A model generated the notes under the pieces. The model made no database searches. It was not told where the DNA came from and saw nothing but the letters and a program-made list of their open reading frames with translations. Positions 12,501 through 35,540 of a stretch of 64,000 nucleotides of DNA are shown one piece after another; position 1 is the stretch's first letter; each line of letters starts with the position of its first letter. The position numbers and the translations under genes are program-made. The DNA is taken from positions 868,001 to 932,000 of the forward strand of contig JADLSH010000091.1 in NCBI GenBank assembly GCA_016169945.1, read 5' to 3'. This DNA is from Trachythela sp. YZ-2020 (lineage: Eukaryota > Cnidaria > Anthozoa > Malacalcyonacea > Clavulariidae).

Positions 12501-15500
12501 TCTATTTTCTAGTTTATACAGCTAGTTTTAAATGCATCTGGCGGTTGAGAAACATAAAATAATAATAAAAGACTGAAAACTAGAATACAACTATTACAGA
12601 TGCGCTTAAATTGATCGCCCATATTTTCATTTTCAGCAATATTAACAAAGCCTATGGAACTTCGGCATTATTTTATAGACAATGAAATAAACATATTATT
12701 TAGGTTTGTTTGACGATTGAGAAACGTACAAAAAATGTAAAATTTCGAATGCAGTCATAACCAGGTAACATTACATAATCATTAGTTTTGAGCGCTTGTT
12801 ACGTAACATAGAAAAACTCCACTTCATCCACTTGAAGCGAACCAGCGTACGGTCAGTGCAGCAATTTGCTAATTAGGATTACTTCATGTTGTAAACAATG
12901 TCTGGGAACTAATAGTTGTTTGAGTAAGGCGAGGGTTGTTGCATGCATGTATTTCTAGTGGTAAAAGCTCATCCATATAAACATTTTCACTGTTAAAGTT
13001 GCAAGATATGATGTCATTAGATGAATTGAAAATGAGTTTTCTCGTGTTTTTTTAAACCAAAATTCATCAGTAAGTGGCGTACCGAGCAGGGGGTGTTGTA
13101 CACGCCATTATATTTTGAGATGGCCATCCCCCTGTGGAAACGTTCTCGGTACGCCACTGTCTACAAAGAAAAAGTTTATAAAGATAATGTTTTGAGGGTC
13201 CTGAAGGAGGTGGGGTACTAATTCCAGTTTCCCACCCCAAATTGAGACCAAATCCCATAGTCCCATCCTATGTTTTGCTCAAATCCCATTCCTATTTTCT
13301 ATTGCTCTTTTGTTAGTGAATCCCAGTCCCAGTGCACGAAATCCCATTTTTCCCAACCCAAAAACAGGCGAATTCCAGCTCCCATTTTATCCCTTCAGGA
13401 CGCTCTGTTTTATATTATACTATAAAGATACATTACAATTCTTCTTAGGACGACCCAAATATTACACATACCATTTCTACACACTCGTGCATTATAACTC
13501 CACGAGAATGCGACTCGTTGTCTATTTCTTAAAAACTGTAGCATTCTGTCATAATAATAAAATATTAATATGAACATCATTTTGCTTTTTCTCCAGCCGG
13601 CTGTTCTTGCGACGGCAATATTTCATCATACCAGTATACCAAGCCAGGTGAAAACAAGCTTTTGTTCAGATGGGAGAAACCAAAATTGACGTGCGACAAG
13701 CCAGTTAATGAGAAGAAGACGGTAAATCCACCTGGTGCGCAGTCTCCACAGGAGTTTGGCCGCGGCAAGCACGTCATTACGTATACGTTCTCGTACGAAG
13801 ATCGTAATAAAAAGCTTGTCAGCCACGACTGTTTTGTTAATTTGATGGTTGGCGGTAAGTGAATGCATTTACACATCTAAAAACATATATTTCTCAAATC
13901 AGATTGGCTGAGACCGCAGTGATGTGAATCCTCGTGCAATCCTGCCTGAATCCAGCCCGAATCCTCATGCAATCAGTCGCGTTTTTCAATGATTTCAAAC
14001 TTCACTCGTCTATCGGACTATTATCTTATACATATTAATATACGTATCCAGTGGCGTAGCCAGGGTGCTGACTTTGGGGGAGGCAAACCAAGCATAGATT
14101 CCGAAAACAAGCAACAATGGCGCGAAAGTGCCCAGGACCATGCTAGAGTCTCTAGAACAGCATTTCACGCATTCTGGGTAATCTGAGACGAGTTCTCAAG
14201 AAAAATAATAACCAAGGGAAAGGACATTTTTATCGTTATTCCAGAAATTTGTCCGGATTTAAACCAATGCTTCAACTGCCTCAATCGAAATGTCCTTTTT
14301 CGTCGGTGAAAATATCCTGATATTTCCTGATAGTTTTTCCAGATTTCCTGATATTTCCTTAAAATCCCCATGCCACCCCAAAACGCCCGGCGTTTAAGCT
14401 GTCCGCTGTGGTTAAGGTTATCTTGAAACAGAGAATATTCAAAAATGTCGATAAATGAAGTAGCTAAAAGAATTTCCTCAGTGACATTTCTGGTTTCAAC
14501 TTCTATTTTTAAATGAAGCCTGCACTTCGGAGCATTGGTTCGCGGCTATCATAATAGTAGAATGCTCTAATAGTATCTATCAGTAGTGGTAGACATTAGT
14601 TTTACTGTGTTAGCTCAGTGGACCACCGCAAAGGCAATTGAGCTGAATCAACATGTCGGTGGAAAAATAAGAAATTAATGCCTATTTTAACAACAAAGGA
14701 ATCTTTCCGAACCTTTCCCAGAATTTCCTGAGATTTCCTGATTTTCCTGCGATTTCCTGAGATTTTTTCTTAGAAGTGGAAAGACTGATTTAAACTTTTC
14801 ACAAGAACAGGTTGGAGAACATTGAGGGGAGGGGGGTGGATATTATAGTTAAAAGTACAAATCTTATCGGCACTAGTTTACCACTTTGTTTTACGCGTGT
14901 TACCATGGTTACAGTGATCGAATACTTCATGTTATAATAACGTTTGGGGAGTAAAATTACTTGGAATGGGCGAGTGGATTCTGCATGCATGTATTTCTAG
15001 TATTCTAGTATTCGCCATATTGGGCGAAGCCGATGATGAATGCAATAGGTGTTTTGTTATATCGAGAAAAAATCACTTTGTGAGTGAGAATAATACAACA
15101 CTGACAATGCGATGAAACTACACGAACAACAAGTACGACACCACTGGCCGCGAATTTGCTTAAATAACCAAAACAAAAAGTAAATAATCTAGTTTTAAAG
15201 AAAACAACAGTATTCCTTAATATAACTAACTTTCTTTCAGTAGAAGGTGTTAGTAGATGGAATACTCGAACGGAAATTTATATACATCTTTAGACCTAGC
15301 CAGGAGCATGTTGCGAAAACTGCAACTTAGGCCTTCTGACAGGAATTGATCCTGCCAGTCTGTTTGAAGATGATTTGACCTCTAAATGTTAATGAAGGAG
15401 AAATCATAAACTGACCTTTCACCTGTTGTAAACAAATGAATTTCAAAGATAAGTTTTCCGCGCTTTATTTTTAAACAAAACTGATAAAACAAACGATTTT

Positions 15501-17071
15501 ATAGTTCCAAATCCTTTTCTTTGCTCTAATAATTTATATCGCCATACCATCCTTTTCGTGTTTAAAATTTACCAAACATGTAAAAAGGACAGATCAACAA
15601 GAAAAAAGGTGCCCATAAAATATCGGAAAGGCACGTGACCTTATTAAGGACTTATGATTGGTCAACATATTAATTTTATGCGATGGCATAATAATCAGAA
15701 CAACCACTGATCTGAAAAACTGGATAGAGCTATTTTTGAAGCTAGAATATCTGACAACGAGCAATGATTATTGAAGCTGTAAAATTGCTAACAGATCGAA
15801 CAGTTTTCTTTTTAAAATTGTTTTAGGGCCCAAAAGTTTGGTGTGTCATAATTATTTTGATTTCTTCATTTAGCCTGCAAATGTCCCAGTAGCCAAACAG
15901 TGAGTGAGCAAGTTAAACCCGGTCAGACGAAAGCCTCTGTCAGTTGGTTGGAACCTGTACCCACTTGCCCGACCACGCCAAGCTCAAACAATCCGCAAAG
16001 TACCAGTGGATGGTTCTCTGCTGGTGAACACACACTCACGTACAAGTACAAACACAGCACCAAACTACACAGTTTTGATATACAATGTCATGTAAAAATT
16101 GTTGTCACAGGTATGTTAGTAGACATGCTTCAAATATCTCTCTCGTTCTGTATCGCCCTACTTAATTATGCTATTCGGCTTGTCCAAGTGACGTCACAAC
16201 TCGAAATTGTGTGGCTTCCGGTTTTTTGGGTGGCAAATTCCACCATTTTCATTGGATAATTTCAAACTAATTAAAATCAAATTCAACATGGCTGACAATT
16301 TTTTACATCAATACGTACGCCATGGCCAACTTTCCTGAATAACTCGAGTTCTAGAGATGCTAAAGCCACAACCTATACACCAAACTACTCTTCGTTGTTC
16401 AAGGATCCTAGAGAGGTATTGATTAGCTTATAAGTCTCGGTATTTCGCAAGATATAAACGAAAAAGGCACTTCGTGGCTTATTTACAATGACGTCGTATA
16501 TTCGCGTGACTTCACAAGCCAAATACAGGAAAACTCTGCAGTGTATTAAAGCCCTAGTCAAACGAGGATGAGAGTTGGAGAGCGAGAATTTCATCAACTC
16601 TTATGTCCTGTCCCCCTGAACCCGCCCTCCACTCCATGCGTGGGTTGCTATCACGAAGCTGCCGAGGTTTGGTTCTGAATTGCTACTTCGAAAAGTTAAT
16701 AAACATTTCGGATGTTTCAAATCAAGGCCTTTTGTCAGATGTTTGAAACCAACAAGTTGGATATAGCATAGATCCTCACGACGAAGGGCATGTTACTATG
16801 TTAGTTCAGAAACAACTTATTGTAGAATACTATCTGCACAGGATCTACACGCCTGATTGCTATCATACGTCTCATCACATCCTATGCCTGCATTTTAGGA
16901 AAATATTGCGGCGATACGGCTTATGACCCAGCCACTCATGTTTGCTGCTGTGGTAAAGCTCATAAGAAGAAATCTGGCTACGAGTGTTGTGGCACGAATT
17001 ACTACAATCCTAGTAACAAGATATGTTGTCAAAATGCCATTCTCGTGCCTCGTGGAGGAAAGTGCCCTTGA
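6503..17071 (+). CDS. Secreted VWA-HYR-HYR-galaxin-like protein (7 exons, 472 aa)
   Basis: Exons: 6503-6578, 7331-7384, 10423-10730, 11772-12084, 13597-13854, 15874-16110, 16899-17071, all with GT-AG borders and agreeing phases (mostly 1-1; exon 3/4 border phase 0). Residues 1-18 form a signal peptide (MLRWLILLTLFAHNNLAF). A von Willebrand factor A domain spans about 45-245, with the metal-binding motif DNSQS at its start and the TDG loop in exon 4. Two HYR domains follow (about 251-336 and 337-415), one per exon, with the typical W-E-P and G-x-H-x-x-T-Y-x-F/Y patterns. Residues 416-472 hold CCCG, CCGTNYYNP and KICC, as in galaxin repeats of coral skeletal and vesicle proteins. Known VWA and HYR domains mediate extracellular adhesion, so a matrix or secreted recognition role is inferred. 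A TATA box precedes it and ATTAAA follows. No membrane segment. Function untested; the model is strong. Confidence 0.88.
9484..9765 (-). mobile_element. Short hammerhead-bearing repeat between AT microsatellites
   Basis: About 235 bp of higher-complexity sequence lies between two (AT)n tracts (about 9484-9509 and 9746-9764). Its minus-strand end carries a complete hammerhead ribozyme. Hammerheads of this type are known from Penelope-like elements and from small circular-RNA retroelements (retrozymes). No open frame is present, so this would be non-autonomous. A Penelope-type endonuclease relic exists elsewhere in the window (55610-55795). The repeat limits are inferred from the AT tracts. Confidence 0.6.
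9517..9560 (-). ncRNA. Hammerhead ribozyme, type I
   Basis: Read on the minus strand: CTGCA (stem I, 9560-9556), CTGACGA (9555-9549, fits the CUGANGA core), a 5-bp stem II GCCGT-TGA-ACGGC (9548-9536), GAAA (9535-9532), CATGCATG as stem III (9531-9524), TC, then TGCAG (9521-9517), which pairs with CTGCA to close stem I. The cleavage triplet is GTC, predicted to cut between 9522 and 9521. All invariant core bases are present. Stem III is a self-complementary octamer, too short to fold well alone but able to pair between two molecules, as in known dimer-active metazoan hammerheads. It lies antisense inside intron 2 of the VWA-HYR gene. Confidence 0.88.
10751..11384. mobile_element. 634-bp fold-back element flanked by TTAA
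   Basis: TTAA followed by GGTGACTCAATACAGTTTT on the left mirrors AAAACTGTATTGAGCCAAC followed by TTAA on the right. The arms stay complementary for well over 200 bases, including GCCATAGCAACGGCAGTTGC, so almost the whole element is one hairpin. TTAA target use suggests a piggyBac- or Kolobok-type helper; a relative is at 20670-21384. It fills most of intron 3 of the VWA-HYR gene (10731-11771) and starts 20 bases after the exon 3 donor. Confidence 0.85.
11560..11745. repeat. AATC/AATTA simple-sequence region
   Basis: Degenerate runs of AATCAATC and AATTAATT immediately before the exon 4 acceptor of the VWA-HYR gene. Low complexity, no coding value. Confidence 0.7.
13073..13158. mobile_element. 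86-bp inverted-repeat element
   Basis: AGTGGCGTACCGAG at the left and CTCGGTACGCCACT at the right are perfect reverse complements. GTGGCGTA-type ends recur at about 2088, 14050 and, as GTGACGTA, at 48179. They resemble hAT-type termini, but no target duplication is visible here. Confidence 0.65.
13198..13401. mobile_element. 204-bp inverted-repeat element
   Basis: GTCCTGAAGG and CCTTCAGGAC form the ends; the interior is rich in TCCCA/CCCAT repeats. Non-coding. Confidence 0.5.
13855..15873. other. Intron 5 of the VWA-HYR gene
   Basis: No exon seen. The part 14200-14775 has repeated ATTTCCTGA motifs near both sides (about 14315-14360 and 14715-14765), like the subterminal repeats of some DNA transposons. 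A CAGTGGCGTAGCCAGGG element end lies at about 14049. Confidence 0.5.
16111..16898. other. Intron 6 of the VWA-HYR gene
   Basis: No exon seen. About 16557-16580 carries GTCAAACGAGGATGAGAGTT, a dispersed motif also found at 46173-46193 and 50076-50095. Confidence 0.5.
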
Positions 17072-17231
17072 GACTATGAAAAGCTCCTTTTACCTTGCAC
17101 TACTTGCGATGAACTTTTGCTTGCTTATATATGTAGATAACAACAGTATTCTATTTGTATCCATTTTACAAGAATGATAATACATTAGCGTACATCATAT
17201 TAATCATGTTTGTAGAGAATGGAATTTTTGC

Positions 17232-17237
17232 ATTAAA
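17232..17237 (+). terminator. ATTAAA polyadenylation signal
   Basis: ATTAAA lies 161 bases after the TGA of the VWA-HYR gene and is followed by a T-rich stretch, a common arrangement for an animal 3' end. Confidence 0.5.
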
Positions 17238-17439
17238 CAAAACATATTCCTGTAAATGCGGCATTGTTGTATAATTGTTTTATTATTTATTTATTGTTGA
17301 TTGTTGTACTAGTGGTATTCGTGACACAGTTGTTTGTGCATGTTGCCTTTCACATCTGCATACAACAGTTGTTCGATTACAGTTTCTGATTATAAATACG
17401 TGTATAAGTACAATAATGTGAGAAGAGTTCTTCCAGTTT

Positions 17440-17580
17440 GACTTTACCAATCACCACAGATTTTCTCCTGCTTTAACACGGGACCAACAAAGATTACACA
17501 CTGAACCTCTACTGCTCTAGGGAGAACAGTTTCGAACTGGTTGTGTTATCCAGTATAAACAATGCTTGTTTGATAGTACG
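17440..17580. repeat. Single copy of the 3145 tandem-unit family
   Basis: Shares ACCAACAAAGAT, CTCTAGGGAGAACAGTTT and TTATCCAGTATAAAC in order with the units at 3145-3485. Non-coding. Confidence 0.6.
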
Positions 17581-18363
17581 TATATTATTGATTTGGTGGT
17601 GCTTTTTTCTAGTTTGAAAGTGGTTGAGTTTTGTTACTACGGCAAGCTTCCGAAAATCACACGATCACCACGTCCTTAAATTGTTACACCTCCGCCCATA
17701 AACATGCATGTTTTGATTTTAAAACTTTACTGTTTTTCTTGCTGAGGGCGAAGTTTTCGTTGCATTATACGAGTTTGTCATAGTATAATACTGTTTCAAA
17801 ACGCTCTCTAGAAGACTTGGAAGAGTAAAAGCTATCAGTTTATGAAGGTAGAATAGGACTCTGTCTCTGGCAGTGAGCATAAAATTTCTGCATGTTTGTG
17901 GAAGGGGCAACGAATGTTTTTGGACGTAGCAGTCGTACGGATTTTTCGAGGTTTGAACACTTCGGTGACATCAGTAATATTTACACTGGAAAATTTTGTG
18001 AAGTCTATTCCATGGAAATAATATGGAACTATGATATTTAGATAGTATTTCCATATCATATTCATAGTCACTGATCTGAAAAGTAGACTGCATAGCGCAA
18101 CGTATTGTTCACTGATGCTGAAAATGAAGCCAGTTAAACATTGCTAGACAATATAAATCCGGCATTTCTAAGGAAAAGAGGAAAATTGTCTCTATTTCAT
18201 TTTAAGACGTCTTCGAACTCTAAAAACACCAGATTACCATATTATTTTAACACATAAAGCATCAAATAGATTTCAAGCAATAAATTTCTACCATTACACG
18301 CTAATAATGTTGTCAGTTGGTGCATTATAGTAATGGCTTCCGGCTTCAATTTTAACAGAATAG
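17581..18363. other. Non-coding stretch, nothing recognised
   Basis: I looked here for the missing N-terminal half of the VWA paralogue at 18364-18601 and found none. Confidence 0.5.
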
Positions 18364-18601
18364 ATACTAAATCCAGTATTATTTCCGGAACGAATAAAAA
18401 ATGATCAAAAAAGGCTCGCTGATAAATATTCGAAAAAACTGAAGAACAATAATGTTACGATAATCGGCATGGTAGTTCGCAATAAAAATTTCAGCTCGTA
18501 CATTGAGAGATGGGCGTCACCAGAGCGAGTGTTTGAATCAAACTTGACGAAGTTGAATGAAGTCGTGGATAATATAATTAATGCTAATTGCACGCCACCT
18601 G
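18364..18601 (+). pseudogene. Decayed second VWA exon, paralogue of exon 4 of the VWA-HYR gene
   Basis: The translation contains RLADKYSKKLKNNNVTIIGM and NEVVDNIINANC, which align with MADKYSTELKNRNVSIISLA and SVLAKIIKASC of exon 4 at 11772-12084. It ends in the same phase-1 splice donor (CCTG followed by GTAAGT). The first third, which in exon 4 holds the TDG metal-binding loop, is missing, and an in-frame TAG at 18361-18363 closes the frame. No companion VWA or HYR exons were found within several kilobases. It is read as a remnant of a local tandem duplication; use as an alternative last VWA exon cannot be excluded. Confidence 0.75.
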
Positions 18602-18784
18602 GTAAGTGCTGAAATAGAAGTTTAGGTATATGAATGTGATACCTGCAAATGACATCTCCAGGCACGTTATTGGGACATCCCTTGTCGACAAATGCAGGCA
18701 AATCGTTTTCTGTTTCTTAAATAGTATTCTCTTATCATTATCCCCACCAGGAGGTTATATTTCACTTTGGTTTTTATGTTCGTT

Positions 18785-18890
18785 TTTGTTTGTTTGTTTG
18801 TCTGTTTGTCTGTTTGTTTGTTTGTTTGTTTGTTTGTTTGTTTGTTTGTTTGTTTGTTTGTTTGTTTGTTTGTTTGTTTGTTTGTCTGTC
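18785..18890. repeat. (TTTG)n microsatellite
   Basis: About 26 units of TTTG with a few TCTG variants, directly readable. The apparent FVCL repeat frames and their complements are artefacts of it. Confidence 0.95.
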
Positions 18891-20669
18891 TATCAGCAGG
18901 ATAAATGAAAAATTATCAAACAGTTTATTACGAAAATTTGTGGAGTTAATGGCCGTAGGCAAAGGACCAAATCTATGAAATTTTGGTTCAAATTGGATGA
19001 AAATTGGATGAGAGATATGTTGAAATCCGATGAGAAATGTTGGGGGAGGGGGAGGGTGGAGAGTGTACACAATAGAACACCAGCTTGTGTTCACGACAGT
19101 TACGACAACATAGAAACCAGACTTAAACATTCGTTTCTTTCTGCATGTGTACTTTGTAGAACTAGTTGAAACGTTGCATTAGAAAAATTATCTTTAAAAT
19201 GATACAAATATTACAAGTATGCGGTGACCTTACGTTATACATGCTATACAAAATTTTCATTGAATACATTTTCAAATGACTGTCTACAAAGACAGTTTTA
19301 CAAATAGTAACTTACCCCGCCCCTTTACGAATAATTATATCAAATATTTACCGTCCGAAAGGCAGGGAAAATTCACCATCCAGGACATAATTCTATTTGC
19401 TGGTTCGGAGTTTCAACGGCGTATCCAAATCGATGGAGTTCTTAGTCGGAATATAAATTGCATTTTACATGTAGTTGGGGACAGGATAAATTTGGTCCGC
19501 ATAAAATGTTGCACGATTTGCCCTAGTTTTCACAGCATATACAACATTTTCCTGATTTGGATAAACTTTTCACTCTAATTGATCAGTTAAAATCACTTCT
19601 TTTTTAATAATTGCTTAAAAATACGAATATTCGCACCCGTGTTGTATCAGGGTCTGCTTATGGCGGGACGTTTACCGAGATCCCGCTCGTAATATATTAT
19701 ACTCTACTAGAAATACTGCATGCAACAACCCCTCGCCACAGCTAAACAACGACAGTTTCCAACATTATACTAAGCTTTTTTGTTGCAAAATCTGCGATGC
19801 AAAACGCAGGAAAAAGGCCGTTACACCAGCAGTTTTTCTGCTGGAAATGGGATTCGGTAAATCACTGGCCGCGTGTTTGGTATCTTCGATTCAGGCATAA
19901 TTTTCGCTAAAAAACAGAATTGAATTATCTACCCCGCCCCCATTTATGACACACTCAAATGACAGCGTCATATAAGTGAACTTCTTGACATAAGTGTTTT
20001 CGTTCATTTCAAATGAGTTTGAAGGAAAACAATACTCTAATAGCTTGAAAGGAAAACTGTAAGGAAACCGGGAAATATATATACATGGTTTCTTGAAAGA
20101 TACGCAACGGAAATATTTCTTAAGTAGTGGAAGCACTGTCGTCATAGCAACACTGACACAAAATAATACAATTTTTTAGCGTACAAAACAGGATACAAAT
20201 CGGCCAAAAATAACTAAAAAATAGTTGTTTTAGCTATAGAATTCCCGAATTTATGATGTAGGTATGGTATTATTCGTTATATGAGCTTTAAACTAATGTA
20301 AAATTCAACATTCCGTTCAAATATAACGTTTCGAAATGTTCACAAAACTAAACTGCATTTTACCGATAAAAATTCCTTTTTGAATTGAAATCAGTTTAAG
20401 ATATAAGCGTAAAAATGATTTCGTTCTCCTTTTAATTTAGACCTCTTTCATCGTATAAAATATACGATACTTTAACCGTAAATAAATGAAAAACTATATA
20501 TATAAAGCAGGAGTTTTTACAACAAAAACACATCAACACTTTTTATATTGTTTTAATAATATAACAAACCTGCCTCTATTCGGACTCTTCTTATCTTTTT
20601 TGCTAAAGTTAAAGCGATAAGATCCGTCCCACAGACACAGCTCTTCCAATAAAGTTCCAAAAGCGACAT
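18891..20669. other. Non-coding stretch
   Basis: No gene or clear element. An inverted copy of the GCATGTATTTCTAG element end lies at about 19707-19731. Otherwise AT-rich. Confidence 0.5.
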
Positions 20670-21384
20670 TTAAGGTGGCTCGATATAGTAATCACGAAAT
20701 CCTTATGCAAGAATCGCGAAAATAGACTTTATTCTATAATTATGAATAAACCCGCGTGACAATTTGTGCGTGCGGGAATATTAACGAAAGAACTTCCAAA
20801 CTGACCTGACGTGAGCATTTGCTCGCGCCATCTCGCGCCATTGTGCGTGTTCTATAGCGTTTTAATGTCAATTGCTGACGTCATTAAAAAATTCCATTTT
20901 TGAAAAACAATGCGCTATATCTCATTATTTTGTCCGGTGACCTATGTTTAAATTTTGCATGCTGTATTGCGCCGCAAAAATCTTTCATTACACCAAAAAT
21001 AAAAAAATTCTGTAATGCCAAAAAAATTTTATTGAAGAAAACGACATTTTTGCCTTTTTCAAAAAAATGGCATTATAGAATTTTTTTATATTTTGCTTAT
21101 TGTTAGTCTGTCTTGCAAGTAAAATAATGCACGAAAAAAATTGGGGGTCACCGTGCTTTTTTTCCAACTACACGAGGCAATAGGCTATTTTAGAGTGAAT
21201 TTCATACGCGTATGCTGTCATAGCAACGAACTGTATGTTACTAAAACTAACATAACTTGAAAGTAGAAACATCAAAATATATGAAAACCCCGATACCTGG
21301 TGAATAAGACCTAAAAATACGGAGTTTAAAAATTTCAAAATATTGTACGCTTGAATTTTTTAAAACTGTATCGAGCCACCTTAA
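20670..21384. mobile_element. 715-bp inverted-repeat element flanked by TTAA
   Basis: TTAA plus GGTGGCTCGATATAGT on the left mirrors ACTGTATCGAGCCACC plus TTAA on the right. The ends match those of the fold-back element at 10751-11384, so both belong to one TTAA-targeting family. The interior is AT-rich and non-coding. Confidence 0.8.
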
Positions 21385-21610
21385 TTCAGACTTTCTCAAG
21401 TTTTTTTATAATCTCACTCACTCCACTCCTGACAATCTGCCATACTTTTGAGATCAGTGAGATGACCACCCACCAACCTTGAACCACGCGCCCGCGATTA
21501 TTGATGAACTTTAGATCTCCCTTGGATTTCCTTTTTCCGGGTGTGATAAATAACCGAGCGGAATTAGTACCCTCGCCCGGGCTATCGCCCGGCTCGGGGA
21601 TTAAATGTTT
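21385..21610. repeat. GC-rich hairpin repeat family, copy 1
   Basis: Carries CCGAGCGGAATTAGTACCCT, a GCCCGG-type hairpin and CTCGGGGATTA. The same modules occur inverted at 29495-29935 together with the CTCACTCACTCCACTCCT/AGGAGTGGAATGAGCGA block, and in part at 54585-54645. A short non-coding dispersed element; class unknown. Confidence 0.65.
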
Positions 21611-22173
21611 ATATGGTCCCGCCGTATAAACACCCTCTCGTGGCCAGCCGGGTTGAACTTGCCTTCTGAACATGCGTAAATCTCTTTTCTGCAAGAAAAC
21701 CCGGCAGTGTATTTTGTCCATATAAACAAGATGGCATCCCACATTGCATTTTTATCACGTCTCAGTGGGTGAGCAGTTGGGATTCTAAACCAGCTTATTA
21801 TATTTCAATCTATTGTTTGGAATATATAAAAATGTTCATTATATTGTTTGGAATATACATTTTACTTTCATTTTCATTAACTACGTTCCTTTATATTTAC
21901 TATTTCTTTATATGTTTTTGGATATCGTTCTCTAAAGACTAATTAGTATCTACATATGGACGTCTTCCACGTGGACCAAAATGAGGGCGCGGGTAGTTAT
22001 GGGCAGATTAAAAGAAAGGCTCTGCGCGGTCATTTTCCCTCTTCCGAAACTTAATGTAAGTGTCTGCGGGGGAGAGGGGAGTGACGCGATGTATGTTCTA
22101 TTGAGTATTGTCATTCCTTGTTCGGGCGCATTATATTAATAACATCCGGCTCGCCTCAATTCTTCTATGATCA
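21611..22173. other. Stretch downstream of the receptor gene, nothing recognised
   Basis: AT-rich with repeated TTGTTTGGAATAT (21811-21860). Holds the presumed 3' untranslated region of the minus-strand receptor gene. Confidence 0.45.
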
Positions 22174-33212
<11,039 letters not shown>

Positions 33213-35540
33213 GTTGGTACAATGGATTTTTATCTATAGAGGATACATTAAGGATACATTAAGAGTTTATTGTATTTATTTTATTTATTTACAATCTTTG
33301 TCAAAAGTGACAGAGTATTCCCAACAGTGTTTCCAGAAGAAGAAGAATAAATCTATCATACAATAATTTGTTGTGAACAGTGAACTGTAAGAGGACCGAA
33401 ACGATAACTCATGATTGTACGTACGGAGCCGAAAAACACCACTGAATTAACATTCCAGTTAATGTAGAGTTCACTGGTTGTGAAAGCCTGAATAATTTTT
33501 TAACCACCAGGACACTAGAAGAGATTTCACACCCCAACCCGCCCACGTTCCTGGTCAGTTCACTGTACAACAAGGAACATTTCTTCAAGGGGTTTTGTTG
33601 TTAGCTTGACTAACTACCCAGCGCACTTCTTGAAATATTGGCTTTGCAAAATGGCATTCGAGACCAATTGGTACTTCGTAGTGCACTTGCGTAACCTTTA
33701 AACCCTGCTTTAAATTATACTGGACTAAATTAACCTAATAATATATGTTCACGGCAACTATAGGTATAATATTAGACATGTTTCACAAATCTTCAAGTAA
33801 ATGGATGTATTTCCCACAAAAAACTCACAATTCAACGATTGCCAATTGGACGTTATCCAATCCCAAATTTATGAGTAATGAGTAAACTAAATGAAACTAT
33901 ATTAACTTATTTACTAAACTAAGCCATTGACTTATTTTAATACATCAATAAATCTCAAGCGAGCTGTTTCAATAGCCGGATTCGAATTATATGCAAAATT
34001 ACAAATTACAAAGTCAAAGACCTTTATTCTTTAAGCGGTCAAACAGCATTAGTTATGCATGATGGTTTTTTGGCATAGTTTCTCGTGGTTAATATGTGCA
34101 GACAAAGTATCTGGTTTTGATAAAGAAACAAAATTATAACAAAACATTCAAATTACGATATTTTAGACTATGCATGTCTATACTAGAATCTTATTTGTAT
34201 ATATACTGCTTTTGAACTGAACAATTATAAATAGATATCAATTTACAAACGGAAAGAGACAAGAGTACGTATAATTCTGAGCACTTAAATGCATGGAATT
34301 ATCTAATAAACAGTAAACTTTTGCGTTAACACATCATTCTACTACCTCTCCTGAAGTGCCTTCTTTTGAAACGTTGAAGTGTTTTCATATTTTTCAGGCT
34401 TTTAGCAGCAACAACCACGTACGCTTTATTTTATGTTGTATAGCTACACCGCGGCCGAAGGTGCCCCCCCCCCCCAAATTTTGACATTACAACAACACAG
34501 TAATAGTATGCATCAAGCTTTTCAAAGATATAACTTAGCTATCGACATTTCATCGGTTCTGGCATATATACTCCAGATAATCTCAAAATTTTCAGAATTC
34601 CTCGACAGCGCGCAAGTGTTTAAAAAAATGACATTTAAACTAATCCGTTCGGGAGCTGGCTTATATGTACTGATTAAAAACGAAAATTTCTTTCTTTAAA
34701 GGCTTAATATTGTCTCCTATATACATGAATTATTACAGTAGGAATTTGGCAAATACAACGATGTTAACGGCAACATCAAAAACACGTACGTGTGATTTAA
34801 TCACACGTAGGCCTACGTGTTTTTGACTATCAATAGCATTATAATCTAAGACAAAGCCCAAAGGTACCCTGCTAGCTGTGGTTTCTGACGATAAACTATA
34901 TTCCCTTGAGCATTACACTAGCTTATATTACACCATTTGTGTTCAAAATACTTACTTATATCATTCCCACGTCTTACAACGACGCTAATGAAGTCGTTCG
35001 CGGTTCGGGGTGGATTCACGGACTAATAGTAATATACAAATTCTTAGTGATGCATACAGTTCGAATACACAAATGTACCGACAATTTTGACTCATGCCTA
35101 GCCATTTTAACTTGCTGAAATCCCATCATATCATACGCGAAATGGACTACATTAAAACTACCAGTATCAGTTAAATTCCAGGCCAATTTGGTTAACAGAC
35201 GCTCGATGTCAATGGTCAAACGTCTTCCGGTCTGTTGGATAACACAATGCCTACCTACATTACCATACAAAACATGAAAGCTTTGCCATATTTCATAATA
35301 AAATGCAACATACCCGATGCCAACTGGTAAAGATGCTTCTTGGTCTTGTCAAACAAGGTGAAATATGGCTTATTAGCTTAGCAGTGCTGCCCACCAGTGT
35401 GTATAATGTAATGTGCTTTGCAGACAAGACACTTAGCAACAAATTGTGTGTTTAACTTCCTTGTTCCTGTTTGTCGCGCAGGAAAACCCCTAGAAGATAA
35501 AAATAGATTATAATTATGACATAATGGTGATCGCAATGGT
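33213..35540. other. Upstream region of the receptor gene, no gene recognised
   Basis: Holds the presumed promoter and leader of the minus-strand receptor gene; no TATA box is evident. Also a C-tract (about 34463-34476), a fragment of the 857 element family (34364-34412), and palindromes at about 34778-34830 built from CAAAAACACGTACGTGTG and its inverted copies. Confidence 0.5.

Larger units (their letters stand above)
12085..13596. other. Intron 4 of the VWA-HYR gene with repeat copies
   Basis: Contains the element end GTTGCATGCATGTATTTCTAG (about 12941-12961). Related ends occur near 14975-15000, 30850-30871 and, inverted, 19707-19731, always preceded by a G-rich GGCGAGG-like block. Also two small inverted-repeat elements at 13073-13158 and 13198-13401. 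No coding exon. Confidence 0.6.

Noticed and set aside
18630..19130. FVCL and TNKQ repeat proteins
   Set aside because: Frames over the (TTTG)n microsatellite with no start context or similarity.
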